64,000 bases of DNA from Bacteroidales bacterium (GTDB taxonomy: Bacteria > Bacteroidota > Bacteroidia > Bacteroidales > UBA932), in assembly GCA_017962375.1 (NCBI GenBank), contig JAGCVJ010000010.1:62001-126000 (forward strand), given 5' to 3'. The notes under the pieces were generated by a model. The model made no database searches and had not been told where the DNA came from. It saw only the letters and a list, made by a program, of their open reading frames with translations. This document shows, piece after piece, positions 7,893 to 16,629 of the stretch (position 1 is the first letter of the stretch; each line of letters opens with the position of its first letter). Position numbers and translations under genes: made by a program.

Positions 7893-9466
7893 TGGATGTT
7901 CTAGACATGAACAACTACAAGATCGAGAAGCTGCCGAAGATGCAGAAATCCGGCTTCGAGCGGACCATGCAGCGCTTCGGCGGCCCTCTCGCTATCTTGG
8001 TGTTCATTCTTTTGTACTATGTGGTCAAGATTCCTTTCCTGGACAATCTTGACACTGATTCACTTACAGGTGCTGCGTCCAAGAGGCTGGGAGAGCTCGG
8101 AGTGGGTGACTTCATCCGGGCAAACTATGCGATGCTGGCCATTTTCGCGGCCGCTATCGTGCTGTGGATAACGGAAGCCATTCCTAATTATCTGACATCG
8201 CTGATAGTGATACTCGCGATAGTTTTGACCAACATCACTACGGACAAGACGGCATACGCCCAGCTCGGCCACCCTGTGATGTGGCTGAACATTCTCTCGT
8301 TCGTGCTTGCCTCGATGCTTGTTAAGACTCAGGCGGCCAAGCGCTTTGCGCTCTGGTTCGTGCTGAAATTCGGCAAGAATGCAGGCGGAGTGATTTTCAG
8401 CTTCATCATAATCAACCTTGTGCTTTCCGCCTTCATATCGGCCACAACGGCAAAGGCCGCCATTCTGCTTCCTATAATGATGGTGATTTGCGCCATCTAC
8501 GGGGCTACAGGCGGAGCAAACCGCAATAACTTCGGCCGAAACCTGATGCTCCAGAACCTTTTCCAGATTAATCTGGGAGCCAATGCCTTCCTTACCGGTT
8601 CAGGCGCCACCCTGCTTGCAGGAAGCCTTATTGCCGGAGCGATGGGCATAGGTTCATTCAGTTATCAGGACTGGTTCAAAGCAGCCTTCCCGATGAGCGT
8701 CATACTTATTCTCATTGGATGGTTCGTGGGCACCAGGATAATCTTCCCGATGAAGAAGGAAGAGACCAAGCCTCAGATTCCGGGAGGTATGGAAAGGCTG
8801 AGGGAAGAGCTCAAGGCTATGGGCAAGATGAAAGGCGAGGAATACAAGGCAATTGCCATCTTCCTGTGCGTGCTCATACTTTGGGCTACGGACAAGCAGC
8901 ACGGAATCAACCAGACAGCCGTGGCTTTCATCGGCGCCGTTGTGGCTCTGATGCCAAAGATCGGAGTGGTCAAGTGGAACGAAGTCGATATCCCTTGGCA
9001 TCTGCTCCTATTCTCGGCCGGAGCCTATACGCTGGGTGCCGGTCTGGACGCCACAGGTCTTCCTGGAACAGCCGTAAATGCGGCATTCTCGTCTTTGGGT
9101 ATCACTGCACAGACCCCATACTGGGCTTTGTATATGATACTTACGAGCACGATGCTGCTTAGCGCCCTGATTTTCCAGAGCAAGACCATGCAGACGCTGA
9201 TTTTTGTTCCTATTGCAATTGGCGTGGCACAGAGTTTCGGCTATCCGATAATGAGTCTGGCATTCCCGATCGCGATGCTGGTAGGACACGTTTACGTGCT
9301 TCCTTTCAACAGCAAGCCGGCGGCGCTGCTCTACACGACCAACCAGTACAGCTGGAGCGACACTTTCAAGTATGGCATCGTGATGATGTTCATCAGCTGG
9401 CTGATGATTCTGCTGTGGGGGCAGACCGTCCTTCACTGGTACGGATACACTCCTGGCCTGTTCTAA
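7892..9466 (+). CDS. SLC13/DASS-family sodium-coupled anion transporter
   Basis: This 524-residue inner-membrane protein has about 11-13 hydrophobic segments and the two DASS helical-hairpin motifs: ISATTAKAAILLPIMM in the first half and LPFNSKPAALLYTTNQY near the C-terminus, with LFSAGAYTLGAGLDATGLP between. DASS members carry dicarboxylates, citrate, sulfate or phosphate with sodium. Phosphate is suggested only by its place as last gene of the phosphate-themed operon. I chose ATG 7892, overlapping the CYTH stop by one base; GTG 7889 and ATG 7907 are alternatives. A terminator follows. Confidence 0.88.
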   Translation: MDVLDMNNYKIEKLPKMQKSGFERTMQRFGGPLAILVFILLYYVVKIPFLDNLDTDSLTGAASKRLGELGVGDFIRANYAMLAIFAAAIVLWITEAIPNYLTSLIVILAIVLTNITTDKTAYAQLGHPVMWLNILSFVLASMLVKTQAAKRFALWFVLKFGKNAGGVIFSFIIINLVLSAFISATTAKAAILLPIMMVICAIYGATGGANRNNFGRNLMLQNLFQINLGANAFLTGSGATLLAGSLIAGAMGIGSFSYQDWFKAAFPMSVILILIGWFVGTRIIFPMKKEETKPQIPGGMERLREELKAMGKMKGEEYKAIAIFLCVLILWATDKQHGINQTAVAFIGAVVALMPKIGVVKWNEVDIPWHLLLFSAGAYTLGAGLDATGLPGTAVNAAFSSLGITAQTPYWALYMILTSTMLLSALIFQSKTMQTLIFVPIAIGVAQSFGYPIMSLAFPIAMLVGHVYVLPFNSKPAALLYTTNQYSWSDTFKYGIVMMFISWLMILLWGQTVLHWYGYTPGLF

Positions 9467-9497
9467 CGCAAGCCTGAGAGAATTCACCATTGGACCG

Positions 9498-9526
9498 AAC
9501 CCCGAAGATTCCACAATCTCCGGGGT
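9498..9526 (+). terminator. Terminator between the transporter and trkH
   Basis: AACCCCG-a-AGATT pairs with AATCT-c-CGGGGTT around a short loop, followed by TTTTGTC. It sits between convergent genes and probably works on both strands. Confidence 0.75.
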
Positions 9527-9530
9527 TTTG

Positions 9531-10988
9531 TCATCTGATATAGGAACGCATTGACTTGAATACGTACAGGACGGGGAAGATTTCCAGACGGCCGATAATC
9601 ATTTCCACGATTCCGGTATATTTGAGGAAGACCGGAAACTCGGAATAGTTTGACATGGAGCCCACGTCTCCAAAACCGGGTCCCACATTGCCGATAAACG
9701 CAACAGAAGCTGTAACACCAGTTGTAAAATCCAGTCCGGCGGCAAAATTGACGGCCGCGAAAACAATCACAATAAGCAGATAGCAGAAAATGTAGATGAA
9801 GGCGTCATTGACTGTGGAGTCGGGGCGGATGCGGTTGTCTATCCTTATGTTTTTGACCATATGGGGACTGACGGCAAGGCTTGTCCTTCTGCTTATTCCC
9901 TTGAACGCCAAAATGGCCCTGTCTATTTTAATTCCTCCCGATGTAGAGCCTGTGCAGCCGCAGAAGAAGGAGCATAATAGAAGAATCGCGATGCTGAACC
10001 TTGGCCATAAAGTTGTGTCCTGGGTGGCAAAACCCGTTGTGGTTGACAGGGAGGCCACCTGAAAAGCGGCATCCCGAAAAGCTGTCCAGACAGACTCGTA
10101 GTTGCCGATTAAGAGCAGGTTGACAGTCACTCCCACAACTGCCATCGCTATCAGGGTCAGGAATACTCTTGCAGTTTCTGATTTCCAGATATAGAAAGGA
10201 GACTTTCTGACAAAAGCCAGGAACAAGATGCCGAAATTCAGAGCCGAAAGGGTCATAGCTATAGTAAGCACGATTTCAGCGGCAGGATTTGCATAGAAGG
10301 CGATGCTTGTGTTTTTTATGCAGAAGCCGCACGTGCTGCAGGCGCTCATCGCGTTGGTGAGTGAGTCAAACCACTCCATTCCGGTAAGTTTCAGGGCGAA
10401 GAGAGTCGTTGCCGTGAGAGATACATAGATAAGCAGCATTCGCTGGGTTAAGCTTGTCTTTTTTTCGACAGAAAACGATCTTCTGGCTATTTCTGAGATT
10501 TCAGCTCCGGAGAGGGTGGATTTGTTCAGGTTTCCAATCATTATCATTGAAAACAGGGTAATTATTCCTATTCCTCCCACCCATGCTGTGGATATCCTCC
10601 AGAACTGGAGACCTCGCGGAAGGCTTTCTACATCGGTGAGGATGGATGCACCCGTGGTGGTGAAACCCGAGACGCTTTCAAACAAGGCGTTGACGGTGGA
10701 AAACTCGTCTCCGTACAGAAGGAACGGCAGCATTCCGAAAAGGCAGGCTGCAACCCAGGCTCCTACAACTATTGTGTTGCCTTCCTTGAAGTTCAGTTTA
10801 TGGCTGCCTCTGCGCACGAACAGCAATGGGAAGATTCCTGTGGCTGCAGTGAGCAGAGTGGAGTAGGCGAGAATCATCCCGCTGTTGTCTCCAGGGGTAC
10901 AATACGCTATTATGCTGGATATGGCCATCAGCGATGACAGTAGCAGAAGAGTGGACCCGATATACCGTGTTATGATTCTCCAGTTCAT
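9531..10988 (-). CDS. trkH: TrkH-family potassium uptake channel subunit
   Basis: This 485-residue integral membrane protein has the four P-loop filters of the SKT superfamily in order: SGFTTTGAS, SACSTCGFC, LSTTTGFAT and FIGNVGPGFGDVG, plus CTGSTSGGIKIDR between the third and fourth. TrkH forms the potassium-conducting dimer that normally works with a cytoplasmic TrkA ring; no trkA is within the window. It is transcribed divergently from the LysR gene, so the 82-base gap may hold shared control. Confidence 0.94.
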   Translation of the reverse strand: MNWRIITRYIGSTLLLLSSLMAISSIIAYCTPGDNSGMILAYSTLLTAATGIFPLLFVRRGSHKLNFKEGNTIVVGAWVAACLFGMLPFLLYGDEFSTVNALFESVSGFTTTGASILTDVESLPRGLQFWRISTAWVGGIGIITLFSMIMIGNLNKSTLSGAEISEIARRSFSVEKKTSLTQRMLLIYVSLTATTLFALKLTGMEWFDSLTNAMSACSTCGFCIKNTSIAFYANPAAEIVLTIAMTLSALNFGILFLAFVRKSPFYIWKSETARVFLTLIAMAVVGVTVNLLLIGNYESVWTAFRDAAFQVASLSTTTGFATQDTTLWPRFSIAILLLCSFFCGCTGSTSGGIKIDRAILAFKGISRRTSLAVSPHMVKNIRIDNRIRPDSTVNDAFIYIFCYLLIVIVFAAVNFAAGLDFTTGVTASVAFIGNVGPGFGDVGSMSNYSEFPVFLKYTGIVEMIIGRLEIFPVLYVFKSMRSYIR

Positions 10989-11041
10989 AAATACAACGCA
11001 AAATTATTCCCCTCTGCATCATTTATCAATACAATTTTATT

Positions 11042-11065
11042 TATCTTTACATTGATTTTATCAAT
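11042..11065 (+). promoter_or_regulatory. Promoter and palindromic operator of the LysR gene
   Basis: TATCTTTA at 11042-11049 is a one-mismatch -7 element. It is immediately followed by ATTGAT-TTT-ATCAAT (11051-11065), a perfect inverted repeat containing the T-N11-A pattern of LysR boxes. Its position on the start site suggests negative autoregulation. Confidence 0.55.
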
Positions 11066-11076
11066 GATTATTGCCT

Positions 11077-12003
11077 ATGACACTTCAACAACTGCGGTAT
11101 ATTATTGCTATTGACCAGTATAGACATTTCGGAAAGGCCGCTGAGGCCTGCGGGCTGACTCAGTCTACTTTAAGCCTTATGGTCAAGAAACTGGAGGAAG
11201 AACTTGACGTTAACATCTTTGACAGGGACTCCCATCCTGTGGAACCTACTGAAATCGGGAGAAAGATAATTGACCAGGCCAAAGTTGTCCTTTACAATGT
11301 GTACCAGATTTCAGTGATGACGCGTTCGGAAAAGGAGCTGGTTTCAGGATCTTTAAAAATTGCCCTGATTTCTACGGTAGCTCCGGTGCTTGTTCCTGGA
11401 CTGTTTAAATATGTAGGGTCGCGATTTCCTTCCATTGACCTTAAAACTGAAGAGATGCTGACGGATACTGTCAAGTCCAAACTTCGTAAGGCTGAGGTAG
11501 ATATGGGCATACTTTCACACCCCGTCCAGGACAGCGACCTTCTGGAAATCCCGCTTTACAGCGAAAGTTTCTATGCCTATGTCTCGCCGGACAATCCGGC
11601 CTATTCGGGAAAGACAGTAAACCTGGACAGTCTTCAGGACAAGTCTATATGGATAATCAAGGACGGTATCAGAAAACTGGATGTTGACGAAATAAGGCAG
11701 AGCGGCAACAATACATACGAAAGTTTGTTTGAAGGAGGGCGTGTAGGCCTTCTGATCCAGATAGTGAATGATATCGGCGGTATGACAATCATCCCCGAAA
11801 CTCACCTGGGACTGATTCCCCAGAGTTTACGCAGCCATCTCCGCCAGATAGTGTCGCCAAAACTCAGCCGTACCATTTCGCTTGCAATCCGTAGCGACTA
11901 TATCCACGAGGCCAAGCTCAACGTTGTTGTGGATGCGATAAAAAGCATTGTTCCAAAGTCGCAGTGGGAGAATGTAATACGCAAAGAGCGACTTAAACTG
12001 TAA
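11077..12003 (+). CDS. LysR-family transcriptional regulator (OxyR-like)
   Basis: This 308-residue protein has an N-terminal winged HTH (MTLQQLRYIIAIDQYRHFGK, then AAEACGLTQSTLSLMVKKLEEEL) and a periplasmic-binding-like effector domain from about residue 90 (GSLKIALISTVAPVLVPGLF). The N-terminus resembles OxyR, but I cannot place OxyR's two redox cysteines: the only Cys visible is in the HTH, so peroxide sensing by that mechanism is unlikely. ATG 11077 is chosen over the upstream TTG 11071 because it starts with the family's MTLQQL. A palindrome lies at its promoter. Confidence 0.92.
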   Translation: MTLQQLRYIIAIDQYRHFGKAAEACGLTQSTLSLMVKKLEEELDVNIFDRDSHPVEPTEIGRKIIDQAKVVLYNVYQISVMTRSEKELVSGSLKIALISTVAPVLVPGLFKYVGSRFPSIDLKTEEMLTDTVKSKLRKAEVDMGILSHPVQDSDLLEIPLYSESFYAYVSPDNPAYSGKTVNLDSLQDKSIWIIKDGIRKLDVDEIRQSGNNTYESLFEGGRVGLLIQIVNDIGGMTIIPETHLGLIPQSLRSHLRQIVSPKLSRTISLAIRSDYIHEAKLNVVVDAIKSIVPKSQWENVIRKERLKL

Positions 12004-12062
12004 AAGACCGCCTTTTGTTCATATAAAATGCTTAAATTTACTTTCAAAGCAAATCTGTCGTT

Positions 12063-13427
12063 ATGAAACAATTGTTGGCTTTCCTTTTAGCGGTGAGTTT
12101 ACTGGCGCCCGTCTGCGCCCAGAACAGGGAAGATATACAGAAGCAGGCTGACGGTTACCAGTGGCCATCAGACAAGGCGGTGCTCGAGAAACTGGACCGG
12201 TGGCAGGACCTGAAGTTCGGAGTCCTGATGCACTGGGGCATTTACTCCGTGCCTGGAATCATAGAATCCTGGAGCATCTGCAACGAAGACTGGATCAGAA
12301 GGCCTGAAGGAAGCGTGTATGAAGACTACAAAAGGTGGTATTGGGGTCTCAGCGATGAATTCAATCCCACCAAATTCAATCCTGAGCAGTGGGCTGAGGT
12401 GTTCTCCCGCGCCGGCATGAAGTATATGATCTTCACCACCAAGCACCACGACGGTTTCTGCATGTTTGATTCTGAGTATTCAGATTACGGCATTGCTCAC
12501 GGACCTTTCAAGGATAATCCCAAGAAGGATGTTGCAAAATATGTCTTTGACGCTTTCCGCTCTAAAGGTTTTATGACAGGGGCGTATTTCTCCAAGCCTG
12601 ACTGGCACCACAAGGGTTTCTGGAACCCTTACTACGCCACTCCTAATCGTCATCCTAACTACAAGAAAGACAAGCACCCAGACTGGTGGCAGAGTTATGT
12701 TGACTATACTGGCAACCAGCTCAGGGAACTTACCGGCGGCAGATACGGCAGACTGGACATCCTCTGGCTGGACGGAGGCTGGATAACGGGAGATGAGGTG
12801 GGCATCAACGAGATACTTCCGGAGGCCAGGAAGGTCAGCCCAGGCCTTATATGCGTAGACCGCACAATCAAAGGCCCGAACGAGAACTACCAGACTCCGG
12901 AACAGTCAATCCCGAAAACTCAGATAAACCATCCTTGGGAATCCTGCATCACCCTGACAGACAGCTGGGGATGGGTTCCTGACGGAAACTTCAAGTCATC
13001 AAGGAAAGTTATCGGCATGCTCGCCGAGATAGTGGCAAAGGGCGGATGCCTGGTCTTGGGAGTCGGTCCCACTCCGGAAGGCCTTATAGAAGACAAGGCC
13101 ATCGCGATACTTGACGAAATAGGGGAATGGCTCAACCGTTGCGGAGAGGCCATCTATTCCACCCGCATCGCTGAGCATTACAATGAAGGAAACCTTTGGT
13201 TTTCAAAATCAAAAGACGGCAAGACCGTTTATGCTGTCTATGCCCTTGAAGACGGAAAAGAACTTCCATCAGAGCTTTCCTGGAGCGTAAATCTCCCTAG
13301 AGACAGCAAGGTTATCCTTCTTAATGCCGGAAAGAAGCTTAAAGCATCCGTTAAAGACGGCAAGGTTACTGTCAAGATTCCGAAGGGAATAGCTCCGGAA
13401 CCTCTTGCCTTAAAGATTGAGATATGA
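12063..13427 (+). CDS. Secreted alpha-L-fucosidase, GH29 family
   Basis: This 454-residue protein has a signal peptide ending at about VCAQ. It carries the GH29 barrel: FGVLMHWGIYSVPG, EWA-type segment NPEQWAEVFSRAGMKYMIFTTKHHDGFCMF, and LDILWLDGGW, whose Asp is the expected nucleophile. It would release fucose from glycans in the periplasm or outside, and the short C-terminal beta domain (about 370-454) is normal for the family. Its stop overlaps the ATG of the transglutaminase-like lipoprotein by four bases, so the two are co-expressed. An imperfect promoter TTTG-N21-TACTTTCA lies at 12014-12046. Confidence 0.94.
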   Translation: MKQLLAFLLAVSLLAPVCAQNREDIQKQADGYQWPSDKAVLEKLDRWQDLKFGVLMHWGIYSVPGIIESWSICNEDWIRRPEGSVYEDYKRWYWGLSDEFNPTKFNPEQWAEVFSRAGMKYMIFTTKHHDGFCMFDSEYSDYGIAHGPFKDNPKKDVAKYVFDAFRSKGFMTGAYFSKPDWHHKGFWNPYYATPNRHPNYKKDKHPDWWQSYVDYTGNQLRELTGGRYGRLDILWLDGGWITGDEVGINEILPEARKVSPGLICVDRTIKGPNENYQTPEQSIPKTQINHPWESCITLTDSWGWVPDGNFKSSRKVIGMLAEIVAKGGCLVLGVGPTPEGLIEDKAIAILDEIGEWLNRCGEAIYSTRIAEHYNEGNLWFSKSKDGKTVYAVYALEDGKELPSELSWSVNLPRDSKVILLNAGKKLKASVKDGKVTVKIPKGIAPEPLALKIEI

Positions 13428-15865
13428 GAAGAAAGATTAAATACATCGCTTCAGCGATTTTGATTTCCGTATTTACCCTTTCACTGTTTTCTTGTGATGA
13501 CAGCTGGAAGCCTGGTCCGGTTGAATCATACACTGACTTCCTTCTGGACAATATGTCTATTGCCGACAGTATAATTTACCCAAGGAGTTTCTGGACTAAA
13601 AACGTAGAGAAAACGCTTGAGGTAAGGGAAAAGATGGGGTGGAAGATTTCAGAGAGAGACTTCAAATACTTTGTTCTTCCATTAAGAGTGAACAATGAGA
13701 ATCTGGATGATTTCCGCACTGAGTGGGCAGATAAACTTTGCCATAGAGTCAAGGGATTGACAATGGAGCAGGCTGCTCTGGATATAAACCACTGGTGCCA
13801 CGAGATGGCAACATATCAGCCATCGGATGCCAGGACTTCTTCTCCGCTTGCCACAATCCGCAAAGGCACAGGCAGATGCGGCGAGGAGTCTGTGCTTGCC
13901 GTAGCGGCATTGAGAGCAGTTGGGCTTCCTGCCCGCCAGGTCTATACTCCGCGATGGGCCCATACCGATGACAATCACGCCTGGGTAGAAGTTCTCACCG
14001 ATGACGGCAAGTGGCATTTCATGGGAGCCTGCGAACCTGAACCGAAGCTGGATATGGCTTGGTTCAACGCTCCTGTCTCCAGGGCTATGCTTCTGCATAC
14101 AAAGGTTTTCGGCAAGGATTACAACGGCCCTGAAGAAGTCATACTGAGAACTCCGGCCTATACCGAAATCAACGTTACCGGCAATTATGTTCCGGTGGCA
14201 AAGAGATTTGTAAAAGTTGTGGATAAAGCCGGGAATCCTGTTGCAGGAGCTGAGGTTTCCTTCAAGATCTACAACTATGCTGAGTTCTATACTGTAGCTA
14301 CATACAAGACAGATTCTCGCGGAAACGCATCTCTTACAACAGGAGTAGGCGATATGCTGGTTATGGCATCAAAGGGCGATTTGTTCGGAGTTGCCAAAGC
14401 CTCCAAGGATAGTGTGCTTTTGACTGATTTTGGTAACATCTCCGCATTTCTCAAGGATGTTGATGGCAAAGAGGAAATAGAGATTGTTCTCGACAAAAAG
14501 ATAGGCCAAAACTATTCCTTTAATTTTGATATAGTTCCACCAACTGAAAATCCTATTCCTTCATCAGCCACAGAGGAGGAAATCGCTGAGAACAAAAGAA
14601 TGTTTGATGTTGAGAATGAGTTGCGTGAGCGCAGGTTAAAGTTTAATCCTGCTTTTTCAGCTTTAGACAGATATCTGGATGATAAGCAAAAAAATAGGGA
14701 GGCTGTAATATTATCGGAAAAGATAATAGCCTCATTATCTGAGAAAGACAAAAATGATGTCACGTTTGAGGTGTTGAGGGATGCTTTGGCCCATTCAGAG
14801 ATTCCATTTGACAAATGGAGAGATTGTCCAAGGGTAGAACTGGAATTTCTTTACCCATATTTTATGGAACTTACTAGAATTTCGGAGTTCCAGGATTTTA
14901 AGTCTCCGATTGATATAGCCAAGTGGACAGAAGATAATATTGAGACTGACAGCACAGGCAATCCCCAGAGTCTTAGGATTCCTCCTGTATTCGTAAAAGA
15001 TAGTCGTAAGGCGGATCCGCTTTCAAAGGACATATTCTTTGTCGCATTATGTAGAGCCAGAGGTTTTAGCGCCAGGATTGAGGAAGCCACCGGCAAGGCG
15101 CAGTACAAGCAGGGAGATGAGTGGATAGACCTCCATACAGGAGTTAAGGCTCCGCAAGGAAATCTTTTGGCCCTTAATTGCGACAAGTCTGATCCATTGT
15201 ATTACAAGCATTTCTCCATATCCAAGGTTGATGGCAGCAAGGCTGTGCAACTGGCTCTGGACGAGAATGTTGACATTCCTTTCAGCAAGATGTTCACACC
15301 GTCTTATGCTCTGGATTGCGGATATTATATGCTGACAACCGGTAACCGTATGGCAGATGGAAGCGTACTCTCTCATATAGAGTTCTTCTCGATTGAGGAG
15401 AACAAGACAACGGAGGTGAACTTTGTTCTCCGCAAGGCTGACAACAAGGTTTCGGTCATCGGATCAATGAATCCTGAAATGAAGTTCCTGAAGGATGGGA
15501 AAGAAGTTTCCATACTCAGCCAGACTGGCAGGGGGTATTTCCTGGTTTGCTGCCTGGGGTATAAGGATGAGCCTACCACCCACGCAGTGAGGCAGTTGAC
15601 TGCTATCGCCGATGCCATAAACAAGAAAGAACTCAAAGTTGTGGCATTGGGTCAGGCTCAGCCGCAGAATATCAACGGGCTTATAACGGGCACGGATAAA
15701 GACGGTGAAGTGATGAAGATGCTGATGAATGGCTGCAAAAAGGAAGGGGCAATTCTGCCTGTAATAGCTCTCTGCGACAGCTTCGGCAGGATTGTCTATT
15801 ACTCTCAGGGTTACAACACTTCTCTGGGAGAAGAACTCAAGAAAGTGCTCAAATCACTAGAATAA
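13424..15865 (+). CDS. Transglutaminase-like lipoprotein with C-terminal redoxin-like segment
   Basis: The 813-residue protein has a lipoprotein signal (Cys at about residue 24 in LFSCDD). A transglutaminase-like core lies at about 145-215: GTGRCGEESVLAVAALRAVG provides the Cys, DDNHAWVEV the His, and GKWHFMGACEPEP follows. An Ig-like segment is at about 262-355. A second, weaker transglutaminase-like stretch occurs near residue 530-570 (FFVALCRARGFSARIEEATG) with no clear catalytic His. The last 100 residues resemble a thioredoxin-fold domain. Bases about 14500-15050 are richer in A/T than the rest, so the middle may have a separate history. It probably works on glycopeptide material with the fucosidase; the substrate is unknown. 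Confidence 0.85.
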   Translation: MRRKIKYIASAILISVFTLSLFSCDDSWKPGPVESYTDFLLDNMSIADSIIYPRSFWTKNVEKTLEVREKMGWKISERDFKYFVLPLRVNNENLDDFRTEWADKLCHRVKGLTMEQAALDINHWCHEMATYQPSDARTSSPLATIRKGTGRCGEESVLAVAALRAVGLPARQVYTPRWAHTDDNHAWVEVLTDDGKWHFMGACEPEPKLDMAWFNAPVSRAMLLHTKVFGKDYNGPEEVILRTPAYTEINVTGNYVPVAKRFVKVVDKAGNPVAGAEVSFKIYNYAEFYTVATYKTDSRGNASLTTGVGDMLVMASKGDLFGVAKASKDSVLLTDFGNISAFLKDVDGKEEIEIVLDKKIGQNYSFNFDIVPPTENPIPSSATEEEIAENKRMFDVENELRERRLKFNPAFSALDRYLDDKQKNREAVILSEKIIASLSEKDKNDVTFEVLRDALAHSEIPFDKWRDCPRVELEFLYPYFMELTRISEFQDFKSPIDIAKWTEDNIETDSTGNPQSLRIPPVFVKDSRKADPLSKDIFFVALCRARGFSARIEEATGKAQYKQGDEWIDLHTGVKAPQGNLLALNCDKSDPLYYKHFSISKVDGSKAVQLALDENVDIPFSKMFTPSYALDCGYYMLTTGNRMADGSVLSHIEFFSIEENKTTEVNFVLRKADNKVSVIGSMNPEMKFLKDGKEVSILSQTGRGYFLVCCLGYKDEPTTHAVRQLTAIADAINKKELKVVALGQAQPQNINGLITGTDKDGEVMKMLMNGCKKEGAILPVIALCDSFGRIVYYSQGYNTSLGEELKKVLKSLE

Positions 15866-16471
15866 GCTGGTGCCGTGGAACTGAGGAGCCTTGGAATCAA
15901 GGGCTGTCTGCCTTAGATTCTGAGGCCTTATTCCTTTGCCTGCTATGACGGTTATTCTGCCGGCTGCCTGTTCTACAAGTTTTGCTATGTTGAATCTTCC
16001 GGTGAATGCGTCTTCACAATTTCCGGAAGTCAGAAGATGTGAGCATCCCAGATCAATAATCTCTTCCAGCGCTTTTTCTGGATTACTGACTTCGTCAAAT
16101 GCCCTGTGGAAAGTGACCGGCTTTCCGGAAACGGCCTCCATCAGCTTTTTCATTGCAGGAATGTCCACTTCATTTTCAGGAGTCAGGCATCCGAATACAA
16201 ATCCGTTGACAGGAAGGCTCTTGAATGTCTGGATATCCTCAATCATCCGGTTGATTTCATCCTCAGAATAGACGAAATTCCCGCCTCTTGGCCGGATCAT
16301 CACGTTTATCGGAATGGTTGAAACAGAAAGGGAATCCATAAGCAGTTCCTTGGATGGGGTTACTCCTCCAAGATCTATTCTCTCGCAGAGTTCAATGCGG
16401 CTTGCTCCGTTGTCGCAGGCCTCCTTGACCTCTTCCAGATTCGTGCAGCAGCTTTCCAGATAAAGTTTCAT
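15857..16471 (-). CDS. cutC: CutC family protein
   Basis: This 204-residue TIM-barrel protein has CutC signatures: LESCCTNLEEVKEACDNGASRIELCERIDLGG split across the N-terminus, NVMIRPRGGNFVYSEDEI, FVFGCLTPENEVDI and TFHRAFDEV, then LTSG and GKGIRPQNL. The name comes from a copper-tolerance phenotype in E. coli; the true enzymatic role is unsettled. It is shorter than typical members (about 240) because the C-terminus ends soon after the last barrel strand. Its end overlaps the convergent transglutaminase gene by nine bases. Confidence 0.92.
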   Translation of the reverse strand: MKLYLESCCTNLEEVKEACDNGASRIELCERIDLGGVTPSKELLMDSLSVSTIPINVMIRPRGGNFVYSEDEINRMIEDIQTFKSLPVNGFVFGCLTPENEVDIPAMKKLMEAVSGKPVTFHRAFDEVSNPEKALEEIIDLGCSHLLTSGNCEDAFTGRFNIAKLVEQAAGRITVIAGKGIRPQNLRQTALDSKAPQFHGTSLF

Positions 16472-16478
16472 TACGAAA

Positions 16479-16501
16479 AAAGACCGAATTTATCGGTCTT
16501 T
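16479..16501 (-). terminator. Terminator of tRNA-Leu
   Basis: On the minus strand AAAGACCGA pairs with TCGGTCTTT around TAAAT and is followed by a T run. It lies between tRNA-Leu and the cutC start codon, so cutC either needs read-through or a separate promoter that I cannot see. Confidence 0.8.
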
Positions 16502-16503
16502 CG

Positions 16504-16586
16504 TGCCCAGGACAAGAGTCGAACTTGCACACCATTGCTGGCACTAGTCCCTGAAACTAGCGTGTCTACCATTCCACCACCTGGGC
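16504..16586 (-). tRNA. tRNA-Leu (anticodon CAG)
   Basis: The minus strand folds as a class II tRNA of 83 bases with a long variable arm (TGCCAGCAATGGTGT region). Acceptor GCCCAGG pairs with CCTGGGC, the anticodon arm CTAGT/ACTAG encloses loop TTCAGGG giving CAG, and the T arm contains GTTCGACTC. The discriminator is A and CCA is not encoded. Confidence 0.95.
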
Positions 16587-16598
16587 AATCAGGGAGTG

Positions 16599-16629
16599 CA
16601 AAGATAGACAAAAATTCGCTATATGCAAA
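16599..16629 (-). promoter_or_regulatory. Promoter of tRNA-Leu
   Basis: On the minus strand TTTG (complement of 16626-16629), 19 bases, then TATCTTTG (complement of 16599-16606) is a perfect match to the Bacteroidota consensus, ending 12 bases before the tRNA. Confidence 0.85.
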
